Source of the DNA: Hygrocybe punicea
Taxonomy: Eukaryota; Basidiomycota; Agaricomycetes; Agaricales; Hygrophoraceae
Reading direction: 5' to 3'
Assembly: GCA_963556145.1 (NCBI GenBank)
Contig: OY744469.1
Location: 6,668,767 to 6,732,766 of the forward strand
DNA: 64,000 nucleotides
Under the pieces are notes generated by a model. The model worked only from the letters and a program-made list of their open reading frames with translations. It did not search any database and was not told the origin of the DNA. Made by a program: the position numbers and the translations under genes. This document shows positions 44,601 through 56,260 of the stretch, one piece after another; position 1 is the stretch's first letter, and each line of letters opens with the position of its first letter.

Positions 44601-45711
44601 GTTGATTATATCTTACGCGACACACGTGCAATCTGCGAAAAAGGTAACCTATCGCTCGCTAGGTAAGCTTATTCTTGCAATTAACAAACAATCCACTTGA
44701 CACCGGTACCCTCAAGGCTCATTCAATCAGCTCGCGTTATCGATGACCAGATTTGTTATGATATCAAGGACGCAAATCAGATATATGAACTGTTCTATAC
44801 CCGTTTCAGTTTGTACAAATATAACCACAAGACCAGTGAGTCCATTTCCGCTGCTACCGCCTGATCCAAGATGTTGATGACACTTGTCACAGCCAAAGCT
44901 ATCGAATACATGATCATTGATGCGCTCCTCGCCGCAGAGCCCTATCTACACATCGCGAGAACGAGTGGATCGACGTGAAGAGTATCTAACGGACGACATC
45001 TTGCCAAGAATTGAAACTAACCCCGCAAGCGTCCCCTCATGCTCTCGCACTCTCTCCGTGATACCTAATGCCTTTTTTGTTGCAGGAATTGGCAGAATCC
45101 CGCGCGATATTCGACCGCATTCGCACACGGGACCTGTACAAGCTCGTTGACTACAAAGTTTTTGGTTGGGAGCACCGTGGGGTCTGCAAGGAGTTTATCA
45201 CCCCGGAGCGGATCGTAGAAGCTGCGAAACTACTGCCAATGGACTCTACATTCAAGAGTGCTAGCTCGGACCATGAGGCGGACCGCGTGACTGTGGACCG
45301 TCTTGACGCGAAGCATGATCTATCAGAAATGCATTACGGCATGAAAGAGAGGAATTCCTTGGACTTTGTCAAGTTTTACCCCAAACATAATCCTGGTAGT
45401 GAGTCCAACTCTCATGTTCTTTTGTTCTGCCTCGCTGACCAATATTTTCTACTTCGGTTTAAAGGATGCGCCTCCGCTGGCAGGGGCGATATTTCACTCC
45501 TGATTCCGGCTGCTTTTGGCGAGATTCTGCTTCGCGTATATACTAGGATGTTCGGCATGTTTAGATCTTGCATTATTTCCCCGTCATTTCGCCTCTGAAC
45601 TCGCTGAATACACACTCCAGCTATTTCGACATCATCCAGGCAGGCTATCGCGCGGTCCTGCAGACAATTCCGGAGAACATTTCCCGGAACCACGAAGATC
45701 CGAGTCCATAG
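44601..45711 (+). pseudogene. SAMHD1-like dNTPase, 3' part only
   Basis: Exon-like blocks with fungal-size introns give VDYILRDTRAICEKGNLSLA, RVIDDQICYDIKDANQIYEL, TAKAIEYMIIDALLAAEPYL, YLTDDILPRIETNP, ESRAIFDRIRTRDLYKLVDY, CKEFITPERIVEAAKLLP, MHYGMKERNSLDFVKFYPKH, GDISLLIPAAFGEILLRVYT and YFDIIQAGYRAVLQTIPENI. These are the C-terminal half of SAMHD1, which hydrolyses dNTPs. The catalytic HD half is absent upstream. A frame change lies near 44960, and the last donor site appears lost (AGGATGT at 45545). It is a truncated, dead copy. Confidence 0.8.
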
Positions 45712-45780
45712 CCATCACCGCACCCGCAACGGAGGCGCCGTCTACGCCGCGATCGCCTTCGCGGAATCTGAGTTATACAT

Positions 45781-46494
45781 TCATAATAAACGAGATGTCG
45801 AAATTGTTGGAATGGCAAGTGTTCTACATGTAGAGAATATCAAGTGTGGATCAGGCGGTGAATGCTGTATCTTGATGTGATGTCTCAATGACTGCGTGTC
45901 CCGCCACCTCTTCCTCTCCTGCCAAAGAAGGTCCTCCAGCCGAATGGACCGCGACTCGTGAAGCGGACCATGCAGCTGCTGCTGTCCAGTTAGCTGTGTC
46001 TGATTCTTAAATATCTTCCCTGGTGGCCGTTCCTCCACCTGCCGTACGCATTCACCCCAAACCGCAGATTGGACAGGGCCCATCGCCACGAACTTGTCAA
46101 TGATATCAAGCGGGGCCTTCCTCCACACGGCTCCGTGCCGCCATACGGTCGACTTGACGTAGCGGGACCCGAACACGAGCTCGAACGCGGTGGGGTTCTT
46201 CATCGTCGGCGTCCGCGCCATCAGGACGTCCATCACCCGGAATCCGGTGGCGATCTCGGAGACTGCGTAGTCGTTTGGCCAGCACTTGAAGGGAGGGTGA
46301 GGATGGTGGGGAATGAGTAGCGGCGGGTGGTCGTGGGGGTGTGGGATGACGTTTTCTGCAGAGTCCGTGTTGAGAGGCGCGGTGGGGACATAAATTTCGT
46401 ATGTGCCACTCATGCCACTCTCTGAGTCACCTGAACCTTTTTTCAGATCAGCACACACCGACATGCACAACTGTTTCCCCAGTCCAAACCGCAC
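45781..46494 (-). CDS. Uncharacterised dispersed-family protein
   Basis: A frame of 237 codons contains FKCWPNDYAVSEIATGFRVM, NPTAFELVFGSRYVKSTVWR and FVAMGPVQSAVWGECVRQVE. I recall this block as a repeated unnamed protein in mushroom genomes; a DNA-binding role is sometimes guessed but I cannot support it. The first codon of the frame may not be the true start and the last 60 residues look less conserved, so the gene may be partial. No signal or membrane segment. Confidence 0.4.
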   Translation of the reverse strand: MRFGLGKQLCMSVCADLKKGSGDSESGMSGTYEIYVPTAPLNTDSAENVIPHPHDHPPLLIPHHPHPPFKCWPNDYAVSEIATGFRVMDVLMARTPTMKNPTAFELVFGSRYVKSTVWRHGAVWRKAPLDIIDKFVAMGPVQSAVWGECVRQVEERPPGKIFKNQTQLTGQQQLHGPLHESRSIRLEDLLWQERKRWRDTQSLRHHIKIQHSPPDPHLIFSTCRTLAIPTISTSRLL

Positions 46495-46995
46495 CTGTTA
46501 GATGGGTATGCATGGATCAACACACAGGAATGGGTCATATTCATGATTTTGCTCATGTCATTTTTGTCTTCTAATCAAATTACAAGTCGTAACATCACCA
46601 ACAACTACAATACAACAAGGACGATGACGAAGACTTGGGCCCTCGTGCCTGCTTTTGGCAGCCTGGGGCTTGGCCCAGGCGATTGCAAGTCATGAGCCAA
46701 GCCGTCAAGTTCAAGCTGTGGCCCGGCAGAGGTATAGATGCACCTCTCGTTTACCTCGCTGCGGCTGCCCTCGACCCTCTCTTGCGTCATTCGGATTCAG
46801 CTGGCAAGGGGGATTGAGGCCGGAGGAGTGGTGTGCCCACTCTCCGGCCAAGGTACGTCTCATCTTCATTCTGTCACGTCCCGCTGACAGAATGACAAAA
46901 CCACGCGTTCAAACGCGTCGTTTCGTGTTGTAACCCCACAGAACGGCGAAATGACATGTTTTTATGTCATTTTGCATCTTAGTATCATGGATCAT

Positions 46996-47025
46996 CAAAA
47001 CGACGCGTTCGAACGCGTCGTTTTG
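46996..47025. repeat. Perfect 30-bp palindrome
   Basis: CAAAACGACGCGTTC followed by its exact reverse complement, centred on TTCGAA. An imperfect relative (ACGCGTTCAAACGCGT) lies at about 46902-46917. Confidence 0.95.
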
Positions 47026-47134
47026 TGGGACCCCACCAACCCAGCCTCCACCTCATGAACCCCACTGCTGCGTCAATTGACGTTGGTGCTTGGTTCATGA
47101 GGTAAAACGAGGTTGGTGGGACCCTCCTCGAAGG
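47026..47134. repeat. Nested foldback around GTCAATTGAC
   Basis: Outer arms GGGACCCCACCAACC and GGTTGGTGGGACCC enclose arms ACCTCATGAACC and GGTTCATGAGGT, which enclose CGTCAATTGACG (47071-47082). Related palindromes lie at 2191, 10775 and 26521. Confidence 0.85.
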
Positions 47135-47387
47135 CAATGGGTACCAGGGACCTCCCATAACCTGACCAGTCTCCCTCACGAAGCCTGACTGATTCACATA
47201 GTGTGGCCGATATGTTTTCCTGCATATGTACAAATAGGACTGGGACTGATTCCGAACTACTTTCATATGGACTATTCACACGGACATGTACTACAATACT
47301 ATCAAGGACTCAGACACTATGCCAGTGGGAAGTACAAGTAGATGAACACAGTGAAAAATGACAAATTCAAGTGAAATACACACAAGG

Positions 47388-47702
47388 CTACGATGCAAGT
47401 AAATCGAGAACGTTGCGCATTTTGTTCCACCATTCCATTGATCCGGCATCCGGTGGAGGCATGATCCAATTTGTATTTGGAAAGAGTACGGCGATAGCTT
47501 GCTGTATGCGTGAAACTATAACCGAATTTTCTTGATATAGAGGCCGAAGATTATGCGCACTATAAACTTTAGTGTCTTGTAATAGCAGTGTCATGCGTGA
47601 GGCGAGTTGTCCAAATGTTGTCTCGCGATCAAGGGGTGGCGCGTCAAAATTACGACGTTCATCCAATACCGCATAAATGAAGCATAGGAATATGGAGCAC
47701 AT
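47388..47702 (-). other. Open frame of unknown status
   Basis: A 104-codon frame (FDAPPLDRETTFGQLASRMT, WIMPPPDAGSMEWWNKMRNV) has coding-like texture but no recognised family. It abuts a small inverted-repeat element and may be the continuation of the kinase-like fragment beyond it. Confidence 0.3.
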
Positions 47703-47703
47703 G

Positions 47704-47871
47704 CATCAGGAAAAGTGGTCATTACTTAATCAGTCTTAGGCATCTTAATTTTAGTTTTAAGACTGTATAAGACAGACTAAGCAATGGGATTGACTTATTC
47801 TGTCTTATTTGAGTCTTGATTTCTAGTTTAAGACAGTTTAAGACCCTAAGTAAAACAAGCTTTTCCTGATG
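47704..47871. mobile_element. 168-bp MITE
   Basis: Perfect 12-bp inverted repeat CATCAGGAAAAG / CTTTTCCTGATG. The AT-rich interior repeats TTAAGAC and its complement. A similar TCAGGAAAAGTRGT end occurs at about 50013. The target duplication is not resolvable. Confidence 0.65.
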
Positions 47872-47874
47872 ATC

Positions 47875-48543
47875 TCATCCCATGGAGTTCTGGATACGTT
47901 TGGGGCTACGCCGCTGGGGTTTAGCATGTAGAATGCAAGACGCGGTGGGCGTGCTATCTGCAAGTGGCTGCGTCACAAGAATCGTACGAACTCGATACCT
48001 GTCGCTCGTAAGACCAGCGGCTTCACGAACTTGTCTTGTAGTGATTCCATGTTCGTTGTGGGCAACAAGCCTGGGTGTATGAGGGACGGCAAATCTCGTC
48101 AGAATCTGCAACGTTTGCCATTCAAGAGTCCAATCGGGGGAATGAGTGGACCCATCGAGCGAGAGGCTGACATCCCATGGGATGGACGGATATGAGAATT
48201 TGATCGCGACCCTATCTGCTTCCGTAGCTGCATCGAAGGCAGCGACATGATTGGTTTCGACGAGAGGACTGTCTCGGATGCCTGCGAGAACAAGGGTTCC
48301 TCTGCTGTTAATCCCATCTGTGGCATACAGAACGGTATCGTCTTCTCCGTATAATCTGTAGTAGATCCCCTGACCGAGAGTTATTTTATAAGCACGAGTG
48401 GGACGTAACCAGTAGATGTCGACACAGGGGTCGCGTTTAAAAGCTAGGTTTGCAAGGCCAACAAGGGCCGCAAGGATGTAGGCGCCATTGGTAGCTAATT
48501 CAACCTCGATAATTCCACTCCGGTCCCCATACCAAATTGCCAT
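47875..48543 (-). pseudogene. FunK1-like kinase, N-terminal part
   Basis: From the ATG at 48543 the frame holds MAIWYGDRSGIIEVELATNG, ILAALVGLANLAF and INSRGTLVLAGIRDS, then DRVAIKFSYPSIPW. The order (Trp-rich strand, helix, R-G-T-x-V loop, VAIK-like Lys strand) fits the start of the fungal FunK1 kinase domain. The HRD and DFG parts are missing; the frame ends near the 168-bp MITE. FunK1 genes are expanded in mushrooms with no assigned substrate. It is probably a truncated copy. Confidence 0.5.
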
Positions 48544-48849
48544 GTCTTCACCATGAATACCAAGAGCAAGAAAACAAAGGTTCAGGGGGCACTTCAACGG
48601 CTCGTTCAGCTTTGCGTAAGCATGATCCCGGTTGTGCCTGAATCCTCGCTTTCCACCGCTGACGGTGTGCTCAACGCATGCAAGAATGGCGTACTCATCC
48701 GGAACATTACAAAGGGAAGCGGCGTGTTAGACGGAATAGTGCTGGTTAGAGAAAGGGGTATTTTTCGGGGCACAACCGCTAGATCCAGACGACGGTCACG
48801 ATGGAACCCAGGTGGCGACTCGTGTAATGGCCAGGCGTAAAACTGGTCT

Positions 48850-49260
48850 TAACCAGCATCGATGTGTAAGAACGGACAAAGAGATAGGCAACGAACTTAC
48901 TGAGCGACAAGGACATCAGCAAAATCCGGGGTCCTTTTTGAAACCCTTGAGACCCTTTTTCAAGATGCAAAAGAAGCAAAAGTTGCGGAAGATGTCCAAG
49001 CTCCCCCACCTTTTCCAAGGTAGGTGCCATTCCTTGGAAAAGGTGTTTCGTCTTGGAAAAGAGTCTCCACCTTGGAAAACTTGATCTACCTTGAGAAAAC
49101 CAGGAGAAGGAGGTGAAAAGGACCCTCCTTTTTTCAAGAGGTTGGCCTTTTTCAAGTTTGACTGTCTCACGAAAAAGTTGCCCATTTTTTGAAAAAGTGG
49201 CTCAAGTTGTAAAAGTAGTTCCCCCTTTTCAAACCGTTCTACCCTTTTCCGACAATAAAA
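48850..49260. repeat. Dispersed CCTTTTTCAAG-type repeat cluster
   Basis: Motifs like CTTTTTCAAG, CCTTGGAAAA and TTGAAAAAGT occur about fifteen times in both orientations over 350 bp. No regular period. No gene is recognised from 48600 to 49623. Confidence 0.6.
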
Positions 49261-49623
49261 TTTTATTATTCAAAATGGCCCATTTGGGCGACAGGAGAAC
49301 GGAGGGGACGGAAGGGACAAAGTTGGTGAGAAATGAGGCCGGCTCGTTGCATGTGCCAGTGATGGAAAAATAAAAGGACGGCGACACAAACATGGAAATG
49401 GTGGGGTAGTAGAAGACTTGAAGAACTAACTCGGAGGTAGTACTAGATGCAAAAGCAGCAGGTTGGGATGAGGAACGATGTGAAAGAAAGTCGCTGATGG
49501 GACAAGAAAGGATGGTGGTGCAGAAAGACGACACAGAGGCGCGACTTGGAGGGGCATGGATTTCGTGAGGATATTGCTAAAAGGAAATTAGATATGGTGT
49601 AAATGGTTGGGAATAACTCACCA

Positions 49624-51862
49624 TTATTCCATCAGAATGTCGTTGTCACCATCAACAATGTCATCATCTCCCTCCTCGGCCACCAAGTCTTCATCGCCAT
49701 CCTCGAGTTCATAGTCAGATGAGTCCAACGAAGCGCATAAAATCTCGACGGCATCAATCTTCTTCTGCCTGGCATACAGACTCGCGCTCTCTAGAATTTT
49801 TGCCCACTGGCCCTCTTTGAGCTTCCCAATTAATTTTAGCAGGGACGACACTTTCTTGACAAAGATGTCTTTGCCGTCAACTCTTTCAATACGATCGGCC
49901 CAATTTGTCTTCGAGAAGTATCCGGGCGGCCCACGAGGAATATGCTTCACACCGTCCTGATGGTACAACAGTGCACGTTTACTCTAATAAAGCGGAGATT
50001 GTGTAGTTGGGTGGATCAGGAAAAGTAGTTACGTGAGCTTACTACTTGTAGAGCTAGCACCAGGGCCCCTACGGGTTTATCGGTCAAACGCTGAGCAAGA
50101 TGGATACTTGAAATGGTGGAGATATGGGTAGAAAGAGTGGCCAACACGAGGGAAGACTGGAAAATTCCCTGGAAAAAAAAGTGGAAGGTGAGCATTGGCA
50201 GCCGAAACGAGATGTAGAAATGTCATACAATTGGCACTTGACCATCAGAGACTGTTTTGTAGTAGAATGGGCAGCTTCTATCATCATCGCCCAACATCCA
50301 AGTTACGTAGGTAGCACGGGCTTCGGGTGTGTCCAAGTCTAACTCGATGAACAGCTTTTCAAGCTGGTTCATGGCAGTCGAGGCGAATTTGTTGCGCCAG
50401 TCTGCCAAGCGATCATCGGCCTCAAAAACATTCAGTCTGAGATCCCTGTAAGAGGCGCAAAATATACGTACCAGTTTAGAAACGGTCCACAAAAGATCGT
50501 CCTTGAGCTGAGAGTTGAAATCGGGGAAACTGGCATACCACGTTTGGCGGAGTTGTTCATCGGTGGGCTGTTCCCATGGCGCCAAGGTGCCCATTAATTC
50601 GCGAAGCTGGGGTACGAATCTGCTGCGGAAGCCTTCCCGAACTGCTGCCGGTAAATGGTTCATAGTAAGGTCATCCTTTTTGACTTCACCGCCGCGAACG
50701 CCACGCTTAGCTTCCAGTGAGTCATGGCTGTCAAGATGGATCTTGACGAGAGAGCGAATGCCCGGCTGTATAGTGGTCAACGGAGATGGACTCGGACATG
50801 AAAGAAAAAGACAGCTAACCGTCGCTGGTTTCAACGTAGTGCCGCCACCATAGTAGCGGACAGGCTTTTTGCTGGCAGCCTGAGAGAGGGCCAACCTTTC
50901 TTGCGTGTCGTCGCCATCACTGATGCCACCCAGCGCATTTTCATCATGTTCGGGGGTAGTTATCCTGTCACTGGTTGACATTGGGTGAGAAATGGTTGCC
51001 GGCGTTTTCCAGTTAGTACGAAGTCCTCCAATCTTGGCCATACTAGTAGCAGGCTTGCCCTTCTTCTTGAGCGGTGGTCTTGAAACAGCACAACATTTAA
51101 ATGAGAGAGTAAACAACTTATAGTTAGAATGGCAGTATTCGTGAGATGACATAGTAAAAGACTTAGCGCTCACCCGTCAACATCACCATCAATGATTTTC
51201 CGCTTTTGGGTGGGCAGCTGATCATCATCAAGGTAGGCAAGGGCGTATTGGGCGATGACTTCTTTCCTAAACTCAGTCTTCTTAGCTTTTTTTTCGACCC
51301 GCTTCCTCTCCCTCTCGGCGTCAGCATCGTTTGGCTCACAATCCTCCACCGTTCCCTGCTTTGTTACTGTCCGAGCCTCCGCTGCCATTGAGGTCGCCAC
51401 TGGGAAGGTAACCATTTCCTCCAAGTCTTCGTCAGTATCTGAAATCAATAAATTGACGTGGTACTTGGATAGGGCTTCTGAAAAGTCAGTGCAAGACATA
51501 CCGTCCATTGCTGCCAAGTCCAACGCTGCTGCCTTTATCTCGGCCACTCTCTTCGCGGCTGCATTCTGGGCAACAGGCCTGGAAGTCTTTATTTTCGTGC
51601 TGACAGGTGGGTGGTCCGCAGTGCTGTCAATTAACCTGTCCTGATCATTCATCTCGTTTTCCTTCCTAGACACGCCCAGGATAGCCGCTGTCCTAGTGTC
51701 GGATAGCCTTTGCTTTTCTTGTTCTTTCAGTGCATTTGCGGCCGCAACTTCGGCAGAGGTCCTTCGGGGTTTAGGTTTGTAGGGCGCTCCAGGCATTGTA
51801 TCACGTCCCGGCCTCAGGCTGAGGGTCATTTGAGGAACCACAGTTTGTTTTTTAGGGGGCAT
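49624..51862 (-). CDS. Uncharacterised 656-residue protein of a dispersed mushroom family
   Basis: Exons 51862-51174, 51078-50820, 50765-50229, 50168-50043 and 49983-49624 join in frame without any stop. The N-terminus is basic and disordered (MPPKKQTVVPQMTLSLRPG). A Lys/Glu coil (AERERKRVEKKAKKTEFRKE) and a nuclear-type RKR motif follow. The conserved core is PGIRSLVKIHLDSHDSLEAK, FVPQLRELMGTLAPWEQPTD, LADWRNKFASTAM, WMLGDDDRSCPFYYKTVSDG and LTDKPVGALVLALQ; then GPPGYFSKTNWADRIERVDG and an acidic tail. I recall this core from many repeated proteins in Agaricomycetes, probably carried by mobile elements, but it has no named domain. All splice sites are good and the copy looks intact. Function unknown. 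Confidence 0.65.
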
Positions 51863-52060
51863 TGAGGAAATTGGTAGAATTTTGTGCAGCGTACGTCTCC
51901 GTGATGAAGTCTTATATGAATTTTCTGACAGCGGCTTTCAAGTTCAGACCCGGCTATTCCGAAGTCCGACGTCTTTGCGTCTGACTCCAAGCCCAAGTCC
52001 CGGGCCGTGACTCGGACTCGGACTCTCCAAATTCACCACCCACCAATTGGTTTGCTGCAC

Positions 52061-52500
52061 TCGGACACGATCCCTCTGGCTGCATTGCTCACGGCACTGC
52101 CAACTTATTCACGCTCGGCTCTTTTTGTTGCCTTCCCAGACCCGGCTCTTCCGAAGTCCGACATCTTTGCGTACCACCCACCACCTGGCTTTTTTCACGA
52201 CACGACTTCATTCTCATCCACTAGGTTTTCTACGCTCGGACACCATCCATCTGGCTGCATTGCTCACGGCACTGCCAACTTATTCGCGCTCGGCTCTTTT
52301 TGTTGCCTTCCCAGACCCGGCTCTTCCGAAGTCCGACATCTTTGCGTACCACCCACCACCTGTCTTTTTTCACGACACGACTTCATTCTCATCCACTAGG
52401 TTTTCTACGCTCGGACACCATCTGTCTGGCTGCATTGCTCACGGCACTGCCAACTTATTTACGCTCGGCTCTTTTTGTTGCCTTCCCAGCTCCGTCCTTT
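52061..52500. repeat. 175-bp tandem repeat, about 2.5 copies
   Basis: TCGGACACSATC marks unit starts at 52061, 52236 and 52411, exactly 175 bp apart, with few differences. It lies about 480 bp upstream of the Plavaka transposase start and may be part of that element's subterminal region. Confidence 0.9.
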
Positions 52501-52977
52501 GCCCAGCTTTTTTCAAGACATCACGTTACGGTTGCGATATTACAACACCTTCAAGTTGTTCCCACCCTTGTAGGTTGACCCCACCCTTTCCCACACCCCG
52601 CAACTGACGCTCTTGTGCTTGCCCCTGCAGAGTCTTCTTTCTCGTTAGTCAACACTATAACCGCGGCTTTATCCATCTGGGTTTTACATACTCTTCCACA
52701 ATCTTCAACTTCTGCCCCTCTATCCCTTCTACCACTGCTCGCACATTGCGCATATTGGCCTCCGAGAGCTCACCTACCAACTCTGACTGTGGTAGTATAG
52801 TAGTCGTCAAACGGTTAGTATAATATATTCAACTCAGTATCTCTCATGTCACTTATTTCGGACCATATTTTTTAATTGGGTTGTCTTCAAGGCTATTGTT
52901 GTCGGCTGTGTACAGGGCCATTGCTTGTCCATTGTGTGCTGTACTTTATCCCTCCTACTCTGAGTTCTCTTTATGCC

Positions 52978-55900
52978 ATGGGCCTATCCCGCAGGGCCTT
53001 TCAGCCGGCTATATTTGTGTGCCCAATAAGAGAATGTCAAAAGATATGTAAATCATCAGGAGGACTCACACAACATCTGCACTCAGCACATCCTACATTC
53101 CGGGCTCGCCATCGACATAGTCCATCACCTACCTCACCACCACGTCGGCATTCTTCTCCACCCCAGGATGTTCCACAACGATCAGCATCACCTGAGCATG
53201 CAGCAGAGATGTCTGGCTCACCTCCAACGCCACCTGTGGGTTCACCTGAGCCCAACTTGGAGTCACCTTCTGGGTCACCATCACCTCAATCCAGTCATCA
53301 CTATCCTGCTGCTCAGGCTCTCGATATCAACATGCATCCAATTATTGATGGCACCCCATGCAATGTTCAGGGAATGGACCTTCCACCAGGTTCCCCTCCT
53401 CCCCCACGTGAGGAGCGTGCCATTGATGATTATTCACCATACAACAGTCGTGCTGAATTTGAGTTTGCTGAATTTATATTTGCTGAGGAGCAAATGTCAG
53501 CTGCAAAGCTTGACAAGCACCTTAACAATTTGGCAGCTCTCTATCCTGATTCCGATCCTCCGTTTGCGGATCACAAGGAGATGTATTCAGTCATTGATGC
53601 AACAAGAGAGGGTGATGTGCCCTGGCAGTCATTTTCTGTCTCATATGATGGTGAACTTCCAGATGATGAGGCTGGTGAAGTCCCTTCATGGATGACTGCA
53701 AAGTATGATGTTTGGTTTCGTGATCCACTTCTTGCCATGGAGCAACAAATTGGAAATCCGGACTTTGCCACAGAAATGGACTTTGCACCAAAACAAGTCT
53801 TTGACAAAGGGAACAAGCGTCAATATACTGATCTCATGTCTGGTAACTGGGCATGGCAGCAAGCGGTATGGTATTTGTTATCTTTGAACAAGGTTGCTGA
53901 TATAATGCACCAGGACAAAATTGCTGAAGATGAAGAAACACATGGATCGATGTTTGTTCCTGTGGTCCTTGGCAGTGACAAGACTACAGTCTCTGTTGCT
54001 ACAGGCAACAATGAGTATTACCCACTCTATGCATCAATAGGAAATGTCCACAATAATGTGCGCCGTGCCCATCGCAATGCTGTTTCTGTCATTGGATTCT
54101 TGGCACTGCCAAAGAGTAAGTGACAGTCATTTTAGATTTCTGCTTTGGATTCTAACAGCTAGGTTAGCCACAAAGGATCACCAAGCTGATTCTGATTTTC
54201 GGAAGTTCTGGCGCCAACTTTTTCATTCTTCTCTGCACCAGATTCTATTGCCATTGCGTCCACACATGTCAGTACCAAGGGTGACACGATGTAGTGATGG
54301 ACACTTTCGACGTGTTGTTTATGGCTTGGGTCCATATATTGCAGATTATCCAGAACAGAGTCTACTCTCCTGCACTGTCCAGGGGTGGTGCCCACGGTGT
54401 GTAAAGTTTGACTTTCAAGTAATGCCTACTTTCTAAACCTGCAACAGTTGCACAGCAATGCCTGAGGATCTTGATGGACAAGCTGGGCACCGATCGCATG
54501 AACACACTGATGTTCTCCTGGGGGCTTGCAGTCTAGATGAGCTTTGGAATAATTATGGAATTGTTGGAGACCTGATTGTAAGCATTGTGTAATTTACAAC
54601 CATCTAAAGCTAATATATTTGTATAGCCATTCACAGTGGGATTCCCACGTGCTGATATTCATGAACTGTTATCTCCGGATATCCTTCATCAGCTTATCAA
54701 AGGCACTTTCAAGGACCATCTTGTGGATTGGGTTGTGGAATATATTAAGATTTCTCACCCTCCTCAAGAAGCTAATAAAATATTAGCTGATATTGACAGA
54801 CGGTGACTGCTAATCATGATGTTCATTTAAGAGATTCTAATCCTAAACTAGGATTGCTGCTGCACCACCATTTCCTGGGCTGCGCCGCTTTCCAGATGGT
54901 CGTGGGTTTAAGCAATGGACAGGTGATGACTTAAAGGCTTTGATGAAGGTGTGTTCTAAATTTGGATTTTGATGTACAATGCCAGATGATATAAAATCAG
55001 GTTTTTATTCCTGCCATTGCTGGCCATGTTCCAAGTGAAATGGTCAAAGCCATCAGCGCTTTCACTGAATTTTGCTATCTTGTACGACGTGAAATTATCA
55101 GTGAGGATACTCTGCAGTCCAGCAGTTGATTCCTTCCATAATTTCCGAGAGATATTTCGGACTGTTGGTGTACGACCAGATGGTTTTTCTCTTCCTTGTC
55201 AACACTCTCTCATTCACTATCGCCGACTTATTCAAATGTTTGGTGCTCCAAATGGACTTTGCTCATCAATAACTGAATCCAAACATATCAAGGCTGTCAA
55301 AAAACCTTGGCGGAGATCCAGTCGGAACCATGCTCTAGGACAGATGCTTCTCACAAACCAGCGACTTGACAAACTTGCTGCAGCACGAGTTGACTTCACA
55401 GCTCGTGGGATGATGCAAGGCCATGGTTTTGCATTGCCTCAGCCACAACTAAATATCATTCTCGAGAATGATGAAGACATGGACCAGGGGGCTGATGAGC
55501 ATCCAAAATGTCTGGGAGAAGTCAAGCTAGCAAAGACCGTAACACTTGGTGGGTATTTTCTCTGTTTAAATTGATAGTTCTCAATATCTGTACAGCTCGG
55601 GATTATCCTAGAGATCCAGTTCGACTTGGAGAACATATTGGGCAGCCAGAGCTTCCAACACTCATTCGGCGCTTCCTCTATGACCAGCTCAATCCTAACT
55701 CAGAGGTTTCAGGTCAGGATATTGATCTGGATCAGTGTCCAAAATTTTCTGGGCATAGCGTTTATGCTTATCCTTCCACTGTTGCAACGTTCCATGCTCC
55801 AAGTGACTTGTCTGGGAGACATGGAATGCATCATGAGAGGATACATGCAGTTTCTTCATGGCGACATGGACCTCCTCGCTATGATTGTGTTTTTGTTGAA

Positions 55901-56260
55901 AAGGATCCAGAACAAGAAGGTTTTCAAGGATTGCATGCAGCACGTGTTTTTCTTTTCTTTTCTTTCACCTATCACTCTGTTTCTTATCCTTGTGCACTAG
56001 TTCATTGGTTTTCACCAGTTGACCACAGACCATGTGAAGATACTGGTTTGTGGATTGTTGAACCTGATATTCTTCATGATGGGACTCCACTCAAAGCTGT
56101 TATTCATCTAGAATGTATTCTTCGCAGTGCACATCTTATTGGTGTGGCTGGAGAAGATTTTCTTCCTCAAAATTTTTCTTGTCATGACTCACTGGATGCA
56201 TTCCAAGCTTTTTATGTTAACAAGTATGCTGATCATCATTCAAATGAAATTGCATTTTGA
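52978..56260 (+). CDS. Plavaka (CACTA-like) transposase, one frameshift
   Basis: Exons 52978-54115, 54159-54396, 54448-54577, 54627-54802, 54852-54948, 55001-55548 and 55596-56260; introns are 43-52 bp. The N-terminus has a C2H2-like finger (CPIRECQKICKSSGGLTQHL). The Plavaka core is clear: YDVWFRDPLLAMEQQIGNPD, FVPVVLGSDKTTVSVATGNN, RVTRCSDGHFRRVVYGLGPY, LLGACSLDELWNNYGIVGDL, SPDILHQLIKGTFKDHLVDW and LCSSITESKHIKAVKKPWRR. Exon 6 has one frame change near 55110, between REIISEDTLQ and VDSFHNFREIFRTVG. Everything else is open, about 1060 residues in all. If the frameshift is real the copy is newly inactive. I could not fix the terminal CACTA repeats. Confidence 0.85.

Noticed and set aside
46605..46933. 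Short plus frames with an LAALPLLAQAIAS-like hydrophobic start.
   Set aside because: Short, overlapping and in palindrome-rich DNA; no second exon or conserved motif.
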